Positions 12,243 to 22,193 of a stretch of 38,760 bases of DNA are shown piece by piece. The notes under the pieces are model-generated. The model did no database searches and was not told the DNA's origin. It worked only from the letters and a program-made list of their open reading frames with translations. This DNA is from Ectocarpus siliculosus. Taxonomy: Eukaryota > Sar > Phaeophyceae > Ectocarpales > Ectocarpaceae. A program made the position numbers and the translations under genes. The stretch is taken from the NCBI GenBank assembly GCA_000310025.1, contig FN649741.1:4972841-5011600 (forward strand). The letters run 5' to 3'. Within the stretch, counting starts at the first letter, position 1. Every line of letters starts with the position of its first letter.

Positions 12243-12626
12243 GCAGGGTAGAGATGAGATCCGAGCTTTTGTTGTGTTGCGCAGCGACGGCAGCCGCACA
12301 CTTTAGCCATCGACATGAGCGATTGTACACGACGGTATATATATTATTTTGTCTAGATGCAATTGGTATTCGATGAGTTAAGTGTTTTAGGCAGAAATTG
12401 CATCGACGTAGTGAGTCTACGCGAGTCCAACGTATAGGAGGTTGTGTTTTGGGTCTTTGTATGGTTGGGCTAACCTGTCCGTGGGGAGCGAAACCAAATT
12501 TCTACTCAGTATGTGCAAGCACGCGCCCGTTTACTCAGGCTGGATTTGTGCGGTGTTCACGGTACAAAGGCCATGGTAATGCCGCAACCTATCGAGTGCG
12601 ATGAAGCCAGCCTACTTCGTACAAGT
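12243..12626. other. 3' flank of the receptor gene
   Basis: Nothing recognisable was found. It contains a short A/T-rich ATATATATTATTTT stretch near 12337-12350 and should include the 3' UTR, whose end cannot be fixed from sequence. Confidence 0.4.
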
Positions 12627-15120
12627 GCATTTTGCTCTTGGACGAGGTGGTGCGGGGATAGGGGAGGAGCGGCCGGGGCCCGAATACAGCAGATAATCAG
12701 GGAAACGGCCATCCAACAAGGGTGTCGCAAGAATCGCCAGTCAGTACATTGCCACACCGAAATGTGCAGATCCTAGCATGCTTTCAAAATGCGCAGTTAT
12801 GGTCTGCGTACTTGGCTTCATGACGGTGTCCTAGCCGTTTGTTTTCCAGGACTTGGGAGAGTGCCCAGATGTCGGCGTTCTTTGAAATAGAAGACGAAAA
12901 CCTCACCACAGGTGTCGGGTCTCCTCTTTCATGGGGGTGGACGGGAATGAGAACGCTGAAGATATATCCCCAAGTATATAGGGTTGAGTACGGGGTCGCT
13001 TATTGTAATGGAGGCGCCCATTGTACTTGGTCTACAATGTGGTCTTGAGTAGGGGAGGTCGTGTCTGGCCGTCGAGAGTCATCGGGGGGGGGTCGTGTCG
13101 TGGCACCGACGTCGCGTTGGTCGAAAATATCACAATACCGGTTGTGCCGTTTCGGTATTTTTTTCCTGTTCGCACACTATGTAGCTCAAACGCTGCCGAT
13201 GTGGTTATTTCAGCCTGTCGACTACCAGGTAGCCGATGACTTTGCTAAATAGCCATCCACCCGACATCGGCGACGATAGTAGATCATGGTGTGAAATCTT
13301 TCTTGCTTTATCACAGCAACCCACATCATTCGCGACTTCAGTGCCTTGACTTCTGTCGACTGTCTCTGTCCATCTCTACAGTTTCATGGCATCAACTAGA
13401 AGTACGACCACACACCTTCCCAGATGCTCTATCCCTTGCCACCCTTCTCACCAATACTATCCCCGATTTGCTCCAATCCTCAGTCGACACCCACCACGCG
13501 ACATGGAGCAACTTGTGTTCCCCACATCCAATTCCTCTTTTCCCGAATATGTACAGTAGTTCTCCCCCCGCTACCCCCGACATTGGCACGCCAGCTTTCA
13601 GTGAATCGCTGTCCATAAGCACACACCGCCCAAGGGAAGCTAAGCGTCTCGTACTAAATAGATGAAGACAACAAGAGAGCAGACATGCTTCATGGCGGGT
13701 TCAGAAATGATTCCAAGAAGATTTCACTTTCAAACCACCAGCAAAGTGTGAGTGTATTTAGATCTGCACCATACGGCTCTGCTCGTTTCCTAGAGGCACA
13801 CATCGTCGATCGACATAACGGCAAATAAACGGGGTTCAAAACAAGAGCATTGCAGCCACGGTGAAGCGAAGGTAAACGCAGTCCATTCAATTCTCCCTTT
13901 CCGCTTCCCCTATCCCCATCGCCGCGAAGAAGCGTTGCAAGTGAGTACTACAGCCACCGTCAGTGCTGATTGACTGAAGAAACGCGAGGACACTACATGG
14001 TCGCCCTCGCAACCAAAACCAAACGGACAAGCTGGATAGCACGCAAAACCTCTTCATCGTGCTCGTCCACAACAACCTGCAAGGAAAATATTTCATGAAG
14101 CATCCTGGGACGTCCACCCAAGAGTCCTCTCCAAACCTTCTTCAACGTCGCCTACATGCCATCTACACCCTAGCCCCACCAAACACTCGTGGGCGTTCCG
14201 ACTGTCCCTAACCCGCCCCCCCTCCCCCCATTCCCTCCATCCATTGCTCCTCTCATTTCACGTCTTCAGAGGGAAAATTGGAAATTAAAGGTCGTCTTGA
14301 CCGCCGATGCCTTAGTCTATTAATTAACGCCAAATACCCTCATTGGCAGCCTGACAGGTCCGACAATGCCGGTCGAACAAGCAGACCGGTTTTCTTCGTT
14401 ACGTGTATGCAATAGGCACTAGCCCAATAAACGAGAGCTTGAACGGCGTGCGCAACGTGCAATACTAACTAGATGGCGTGCTCTACTGCAGCTTTTCAAC
14501 ATCTGATCAACAAGTGAGAGCACGGAAGCAAACACATCACCAACCACCATGAATAACGTCTATCGACACCAGATCTGCACAGGCCTCGTCCAACAAAACC
14601 TCAAACAAAATCAGAGTTGCAACCTGGTCCTTCTAAACGAATTGATCATACTGCGTGCCACCCTGTCTCGCTATGGGGGCGTCGACACCCTATTCACAGC
14701 GGGCAGAGTTAACGTAGGGCCTGACCCGGCCTGGAGGTGGAGCCACCCGTGGGTGACACTGTTGCAACCGCAGCCGCAGCTGCAGCCGCCGCCATCGCCA
14801 TCGCCGCCACCGCCTGAAGCACGACGGGTAGCCGCGAGCGTAGGTGAAATGATGGGGAGCAGCGCACCCAAACGAAGGAAGGGGAGAGGGGACACAACGG
14901 GCGGGGGTCACGTGTCTTTGCAAATAGTCTACTGCGCAAAATACAACAACGAGCGACGTGAAAGCTGAGGTTGACAACATTTATCATGACAGCCACGACG
15001 AAGTTCAGCAACTTTGTAGAACAACATTGTGCGGTACAGCATAACGCTACCGGATTCTTCATCATCACACGAGGATACACACCATCGACAAAGGAGGGAA
15101 CTATTTCATCAGGGATCGTC
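12627..15120 (+). repeat. Large diverged direct repeat, copy A
   Basis: The segment aligns collinearly with 18916-20645. Shared landmarks include TGCATTTTGCTCTTGGACGA, CCCAGATGTCGGCGTTCTTT, CCCGAATATGTACAGTAGT, CAAAACCAAACGGACAAGCT and CAAACGAAGG. Copy A is longer because of insertions, for example about 290 bases after 12905. It ends within the left arm of the inverted repeat. No intact reading frame is shared by the copies. It behaves like a non-autonomous mobile element or segmental duplication. Confidence 0.8.
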
Positions 15121-15234
15121 AGTGCAGTATGGGATGCCCAAAGCCCTCTACCGTATGTGGGATCGAAACAAATGATGCGCACAGGTGACATTGTCAACAA
15201 ACCACGGACAACGGACAAGCAAACGACGTTAGGG
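14803..15234 (+). repeat. Long inverted repeat, left arm
   Basis: The reverse complement of this arm recurs at 15957-16366, with the inner 200 bases about 90 percent alike by eye. The arm starts around a GCCGCCACCGCCTGAAG block and ends at ACGACGTTAGG. A frame inside it (14971 onward) gives protein-like text such as VGSKQMMRTGDIVNKPRTTD, also present in the other arm with replacements. Differences between arms do not look constrained to synonymous sites. Confidence 0.85.
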
Positions 15235-15956
15235 TCAGTCAGGTTTACACATGCATGGCCAGCTAGATGGGAGTCTCCTCTGCTGCACTCTCCACCGGCC
15301 ACAACACGCCCGTCACGTGGATTGAGGGGGGGGTGACTAGATATATCGTGACAAGCTGCTGCGCCTGCGGTCGAGTAAGCACCTCCCGTTCATGGGAGAG
15401 GGCGATTGTTCTCCTACCTTTCAACGGGCGATCGTCGAGCTCGCTACAATGATACTCAATTTTAGAGACCGGGAATACATGTTGAATGTACAGACGACGC
15501 CCGCGGATCATACACGATAACCGACGTTCAGCAGTAACGCCATGCGCGGCCCATCAGGAAGCCCTTACGCTCTTCGGATTGGCCAGACATCCCGGACAAT
15601 ATGCGAAACGGAATGTCTGTACCGGGAAGCTACCTGCAGATTGAGAATGTCTCCCGCCGACATGCACGCCTTGGGTTATTCGTTGTGACACATTTTCCTT
15701 CGCACCACCGGGTGACAGCGGCACGAGTGCTGTTCCAGTGGCTGCATTTGCGAGCTCTACGGCCACGGTCGACTTCCTTACAGGCGCTGACAACATTCAA
15801 GAAACCAACCGCACGTGCGATTCCAACCGCTACCAGGACCGTAGTCTACATATGGATGTTGGGGCCCATACTATTGTACTCGGAGTATGTACAGGTCAAT
15901 GTCCATAACGCAATCGTGCCTACTCTTAGGTACGATTGCGTTGTGGACATCCATCG
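15235..15956 (+). other. Spacer of the inverted repeat with coding-like fragments
   Basis: The 720-base spacer holds broken frames with protein-like composition, for example RAIVELATMILNFRDREYML near 15424 and a Ser/Thr-rich stretch containing ADNIQETNRTCDSNRYQD near 15790. None is complete and no family is recognised. It may be captured or decayed cargo of a foldback-type element. Confidence 0.35.
15901..15948 (+). other. 22-bp stem hairpin with 4-base loop
   Basis: Positions 15901-15922 pair with 15927-15948 around the loop CTCT. The two mismatches at DNA level become G:U pairs if the plus strand is transcribed, so the RNA stem would be unbroken. Flanking AGGTC and GACCT can extend it past an internal loop. 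It sits just outside the inner end of the right inverted-repeat arm. Confidence 0.8.
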
Positions 15957-16366
15957 ACCTAACGTCGTTGCTTTGTCCATTGTCCGTGGTCTGTTGACAA
16001 TGTCACCCGTGCGCATCATGTGTTTCGATCCCACATACGGTAGAGGACTTTGGGCATCCCGTACTACCCTACTGAAATAGTTCCCTCCTTTGCCGATGGT
16101 GTGTATCCTCGTGTGATGATGAAGAATCCGGTAGCGTTATGTTGTACCGCATAAGGTTGTTCTAATTGCCGAACTTTGTCGTGGCTGTCACGATGAAAGT
16201 TGTCAACCCCAGCTTTCACCTCGCTAATGTTTCTCGTTGCACGGAAATTTGCAATGACACGTGACCCCCGCCCGTTGTGTCCCCGCTCCCCTTCCTGCGT
16301 TTGGGTGTGTTGCTCCCCATCTGCCTACGCTCGCTGCTACCCGTCGTACTTCATTCGGTGGCGGCG
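15957..16366 (-). repeat. Long inverted repeat, right arm
   Basis: This is the inverted partner of 14803-15234. It runs from CCTAACGTCGTTG to TTCGGTGGCGGC. A third, more diverged copy of the arm, in the orientation of the left arm, lies at about 20271-20645. Confidence 0.85.
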
Positions 16367-17809
16367 CCGGCCAACATCGCCAAGGCCAAGAAGACCAAGA
16401 AGTGCAAGCAGCCGCAGGCGAGTATAAGTCCCCCCCCCCACCCTGCGCCCCCGCAAGTGCTCGACGGGATGCAATACAACACACCCGAACCTACCCCACA
16501 TTAGCATCTTCACTTCACGCATCATCACTCACCTGTATGGCCCTCTTGCTTCCTGACAGATCTGTGAATTGAAGCATTTTTTGCCCGAAAGAAAATATAC
16601 TTCTAGAAGTATACTGTAGGAAAAACCTGGCTACCCTGGCGGATGTTAGCGTCGACTACACATTTCGAATAGAGCAGACATTTGGTTCTTCCCTAGCGAT
16701 TTGAAAGTTTGTGAAGAGATGTGTGTCATCAACGGTCAGCAGGGATCACATGCGTGATTCCAAAGGGCGATTCCAAAGGGCGATTCCTCGGCACATGCAG
16801 ACCGCCCATGATAATCAACAAGAATGCTACTATCTATTTGACGACGCCGCACGAAATGTTTCAAACCCACATCCTCTGTGCCCCTATGGCTCTCAGCTGT
16901 CGCGCAAGCCCTCGTTCGTCCCATAGTGACAGGTAGTTACCGAGATACGCCGAAGAATGTGGCCGCAGCACCACCTCGGCGGTGTCGTAAACAAGTCCGC
17001 CCTCATTTACGACACCGCCAGACACGGCCCGAGAACACGTCCAATGGGCAAAACATTTTGCTGTGTTCCCACGACTCCCGGCTGTCGTGGAAGTCCTCAT
17101 TCGGCCGAAACCAGCATACGGTTGCCGCTCACATGTAGGCGGGCATGTTACCTTTCTTAAGACGCCCGACTGAGGGCGCACGGTGGATCGGCTCCATGAT
17201 CCACACAGAAGACTTCATGTATCTCCATCGCTGCATGCAAACGAATGGGAAACCTGGCCACGTTGGAAAGCATTTTCGTCAGCACATTGGCCAGCGCACA
17301 GCACATACGCGTTGTGGAACGGCCCCGACTACCAAGGCGTCAGCGTAAATCTCGGTGTCGGAAGGAGTGGGGGGCGTAAGCGAGGGTACCCCTTGTTTCG
17401 TGGACCAACATCAGCAAGAGCGTGCGGGTCAGAAACGTCTTCGGACGGTGGATAGCTTTCGGAGAAGGGCTGGAAGAGAAGCGGTTGACAGATGGCATTT
17501 TCCTCCCCTGCCAAAGTTGGTTTATCATAGGGTATGTCTCCAATACCACCGAATCGGCCGCGAATTTCATGGACGGAAGGGAGTGAAATTAACCAGGCCC
17601 ATTTTCATGGAGTCCAAATGTTTTACCTACATGGTACAATATTTCCGTGGAATGTTCTGTTGGTTTCGCAGAAATTTCACATCCAGTTCTTCACCAGCGG
17701 TGTGATACTGAGGTACCAAAACTGCAGAGTTTTGACTGTGCAACATATATTGGGCAATGATGCCCTGCGATGGTATGCTTATGATTCGATCAAACCAGAG
17801 AGATATACG
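16367..17809. other. Repeat-island interval without a gene
   Basis: It contains a short duplicated 12-mer (near 16757-16783), a hairpin at 16978-17019 and a diverged duplication of about 190-base spacing, visible as CTCAGCTGTCGCGCAAGCCC near 16890 against CCCGGCTGTCGTGGAAGTCC near 17080. The plus frame 17534-17869 is open for about 110 codons, but runs into the tandem array and matches nothing I know. Confidence 0.45.
16978..17019 (+). other. Perfect 14-bp stem hairpin
   Basis: GGCGGTGTCGTAAA at 16978-16991 is exactly complementary to TTTACGACACCGCC at 17006-17019, with a 14-base loop. No role is evident. Confidence 0.8.
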
Positions 17810-18885
17810 CGTCTGAGTCAGGACTCCACTTCACACCGGGACTTCGGGCACAAACAGCGCTCGATATGAATGACTGGACAAGAATGAAGGAGTGAAGTTT
17901 TTACGTAGGTCACATTTATCAAAGGAGTCACGACTCGGCTTCACAAGGAGACTTTGGACACAGAGAGAGCCCTCGATATGAATATCGTTGTTAGTTGTAC
18001 TCAGAAGTACCACTGTAGATACGGATACACGGAGATGTAAGGGTTTTGTGTATCACTTTGTCGGTATTTGTTGTGTGGAGCGACGGTCCCCCCTCTACCT
18101 GCATAGCAGGCTTGCCTTGTTCACTCGGTAAACTCGGTAAAATCAAAGGTCTTGAGCCAACCTTTCCTCCACAGCCTTTGACGCTAGGCACCCGCTACCC
18201 AACAAGAATGAAGGAGTGAATTTCTCACGGTGAGATATACATTTCCAAGGAGTCAGGACTCGGCTTCACACGGGCGGGGGCTTCGGGCACAGACAGCCTT
18301 CGACATGAATGTCATGGACAAGAATGACGGAGTAACGTTCTCACGTAGGGGTTGCATTTTTCAAATCAGTCATGACTCGGCTTCACATCGGGACTTCGGG
18401 CACAAGCAGCCCTCGAAATGAATTTCATGGGCAAGAAGGATTGAGTGAACTTCTCACACTCGGTCACATTATTCAAGAGAGTCATGACCCGGCTTCACAC
18501 GGAGACTTCGGGCACACACATCCCTCGATATGAATATCATGGACAAGAATGAAGGAGTGAAGTTCTCACGTAGGGCTTCATTTTTCAAACGAGTCATGAC
18601 TCGGCTTCACGCTGGGACTTCGGGCACAGACAGCCCTCGATGTGGATTGTCATGGGCAAGCATGAAGGGGCGAAGTTCTCACGTAGGGTTACATTTTTCA
18701 AAGGAGTCAGTACTCGGCTACAAACTGGAGCTTCGGGCACAGACAGTCCTCGATGCGAATTGTCATGGACAAGAATGAACATACGGCCACGAAGAGGTCC
18801 GACAGTCACACGGCATGTTTCGAAGGAGTCGAAACTCGGTTCAACACAGGAACTTCAGACACCGAATGCCCTTGCCTATGAATGC
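17810..18885 (+). repeat. Tandem array, 113-base period
   Basis: CAAGAATGAAGGAGTGAA or close variants begin near 17879, 18203, 18319, 18432, 18544, 18657 and 18770, at spacings of 112 to 116 bases. Each unit also contains AGTCATGACTCGGCTTCAC, then GACTTCGGGCACAGACAG, then CCTCGATATGAAT. The array is interrupted at about 18000-18190 by unrelated sequence. Units differ by roughly 10 to 25 percent. This is minisatellite/satellite organisation; no spacer diversity pattern suggests anything else. Confidence 0.9.
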
Positions 18886-18915
18886 CCTTGACAAAGAACA
18901 TCGTGAAGACTGGTG

Positions 18916-20645
18916 TTGCATTTTGCTCTTGGACGAGGTGGTGCGGGGATAGGGGAGGAGCGGCCGGGGCCCGAATACAGCAGATAATCAGGGAAACGGC
19001 CATCCAACAAGGGTGTCGCAGGAATCGCCAGTACATTGCCACACCGAAATGTGCAGATCCTAGCATGCTATCAAATGTGCAGTTGTAGTTTGCGTACTTG
19101 GCTTCATGGCGGTGTCCTAGCCGTGTGTACTCCAAAACTTGGGAGAGTGCCCAGATGTCGGCGTTCTTTGAAATAGAAGCCGAAAAACGCGCTGCCGGGT
19201 AATGTAGGTGTTTCTGCCTGTCGACCACCAGGAAGCCGACGACTTCCAAAATAGCCTACGACCCGACATCGGCCACGAAAATAAATCGATGTGTGCAATC
19301 TCCTTGCTGTATCACGGCCACCCACATCAGTCGCCGCGACTTCACTGCCTTGACTGCTGTCGACTGAATCTGCCCATCTCTGCACTTTCATGGCATCACC
19401 TACGACCACACCTTCCCAGATCCTCAATCCCTTGCCTCATATCCTCACCAATACCACCCCGACTCTGGTCCACAGTCCACAACCACCACGTGACATGCAG
19501 CAACCCGTGTTCCACACACCCAACTCCTCATTTCCCGAATATGTACAGTAGTACTCCCCTCTACGCCCGACATTGGTACGTTTCAGTGAATCATCTGCCC
19601 ATAAACACACACCACCCAAAGGAAGCTGAATGTCTCGTCCTTGATGAAGACAAGAACAGAGCAGAAATGCTACACAGCGAATCTATTCAGATCTGCACGA
19701 TATCACTTTGTTCGTTTCCGAGAGACATACATCGTCGATCGAGATAACGGAAAACAAACGTGGCTAAATTCAAGAGAATTTCAGCCAGTGTGAAGCTATT
19801 GTAAACGCTGTTCATTAGCTTCTCTCCTTTGCGTTTATCCCCTTTACTCGTCGGCGGAGAAGCGTTGGAAGTGAGTACTGCAGGCACCGTCTGCGCTGAT
19901 TGACTAGAGCAACGCGAGCACAACTACGTGGTTGTCCTCGAAACCAAAACCAAACGGACAAGCTGGATCGCACGCAAAACCTCTTCATCATGCTCGTCCG
20001 CAAAATATCTGCCACGACAACATATCATGAAACATCCTCTGGGTCTATTCAAGAGTCCTTTCCAAACCTTCTTCTCCCCCCTATTTGTATATGCCACACA
20101 TCGCCAACAACCACGAACAGCGTGTATAGGTACCACATCTGCACAGGCCTCGTCTAACATCATCTCAAACAAAATTAGAGTTGCAACCTGGTCCTCCGCT
20201 GTCTAAACGAACTGAATGTACCACGTGCCACATTGTCGCGCTAGGGGGCTGCTAACACCTATTGAAGGTGGGCAGTACTAACGTTGGGAGGTGGAGCCAC
20301 CCGTGCGTGACACTGCCGCCACCGCAGCCGCGGCCGCCAAAGTCGCTGCCGTCGCCTGAAGTACGATGGGTAGGGGCGAGCGTAAGCGAAACAATTGCGA
20401 ACATTGAACCCAAACGAAGGGAGGGAAACGAGAGGACCGATGGCGGGGGCCCGTGTCTTTGCAATTTGGCGCGAAGACAACAACGAGCCACATGAGAGCT
20501 AGGGTTGAGAGTTTGATCGTGGCAGCCACAACGGGGTTTGGAAACTAGATGATCTTGTGGGGTACAGGCAGTACAACGCTTCCGCATTCAATAATATACC
20601 AGGGTACACACGATCAGCAAAGGAGGAGAGCATTCGATGAGGCAT
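18916..20645 (+). repeat. Large diverged direct repeat, copy B
   Basis: Partner of 12627-15120. The first 120 or so bases differ at about one substitution and one 4-base indel; the rest is roughly 75 to 85 percent alike. It follows immediately after the 113-base tandem array. Its 3' end (20271-20645) is the third copy of the inverted-repeat arm. Confidence 0.8.
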
Positions 20646-22193
20646 CATCAGTCAGCACAGGAAAATCAATGGCCTCTGCGTGGGGTCAGGCAACGAAACA
20701 TGTGCACACATTATTCGCCCATGGAGCTTGCCGACAGGCTTCACTACCATTTGATTTCGAGTGGTTGAAATCAACGACAACACCAACAACAACAACAACA
20801 TCCCCGGAAGCACGTACTTTGCTCCGGCTGGGAATGAGTCTGTCCAGCCGGCAACGTGTGGCGTGCACCGTTCGTCGCGGAAGAAGCAGACTGGTGGCCA
20901 CGCACCGTGCACCGAAGCCCATCTACAACGTTTGAGGAAGATTTACGTCAGGCAAGACAGGCTGCCCCTCATCATAGTCAACACAGATACAGCTGTGTAA
21001 TGTGCTTGGCAGCGCTACCATCCTGTGATTGTCGTACCACATGCTCAAGTTTCCAATATCTTATCCTTCCATGGCCAGTTAGTTGGTCAAACGCTGTAGC
21101 TTTTCGTTGCACTCATGGAAGCACCTCTCGAAAGGAATACACGACTTGCTTCTTCTCGCCGACATTCTGTGCCTCGCCGAGTACATATGTCTGGCGGCGC
21201 TTTAGCGTTAGCAAACACGACAGCGTACGAACGAACTTGCCGGCCGCGTGATCGCGTTCATTTCTTGTTCTTTCGCGTCGCGGCGAGGGCCATGCGGACG
21301 GAAGCACCCATGATATTTATTGGCAAAAAAGGCCGCCGAAAAATCAACGGCCGCAAGGGTTGTCTCGGGTGCATCATGCCAGGTACGTTCCTCCAACAAA
21401 ACCTAGGCTGGAATTTCGGATCCTGACGATTTTTTTTCTTCTTTTCGTGCTTGCAAACAGCAACACAACATGACCACATACTGCCTGCTGCTTCGTGACT
21501 ACACTGCTCACTGCTAAATTGTGAGTCGTTCGTTCGTCCCATTATTGATGCGGTTTGTTCTCAGGCATGATTCGGGTCTTCGGATGAATCAGTGAATTTT
21601 GCAAAAAGCTTGTTTGATGTGATTAAAAGAGGACCCGCAGTGCGCTCGATCGCTCATTATCTTGGTTGGGTCTCTGGCCATCGGAGTAAAGCACCGAAAA
21701 GGGCACCGTTGGCAGCGTACAACATGTGACGCCTGGTACTGGCCCTCTCTCGAAACTAACATGTACAGGGCTCGGTGAAAGAGGATCCAACTCCTCAGAT
21801 GTCAAGCTTGGTATGAATACGGAAAGCCAACCGCACCGTTTGGATGCCTCATGGTTACTCGAGGTCCACTACAATCTGCACCAGAGGCGCGATAATCCAC
21901 ACACAAAAGAGGAATTGTAGATGGTAGGCGCCAACATTCTGGTCGCATAGTCGTGCCACCCCTACAGAGGGAACCTCGCGCCCTCCGTGGTCGCCATCCA
22001 CCCCTACCCTTCCATGCTTAACCAGCCCGGCTGCGCCACCATCCGGCGGTGCTGTACCGTTACTACTTGGCCGGCACCGACCCCGCATAACACCAAACCA
22101 TCCCACACAACTAACACCGGCTTAGGCGCTTCAGACTCGTTCGAAATCAAGTTAAACCACATTATTCAAACATAAGCCAAATAAATCATGACA
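20646..22193. other. Intergenic, nothing recognised
   Basis: It includes a short (CAA)n run near 20779-20798. The plus frame around 21290-21423 reads a basic segment MIFIGKKGRRKINGRKGCLG, but has no splice partner or family match. The right end should hold the 3' UTR of the minus-strand complex I gene. Confidence 0.4.

Noticed and set aside
17810-18885. CRISPR-like array
   Set aside because: Units are 113 bases repeated end to end with no short repeat/unique spacer alternation, in a eukaryotic context.
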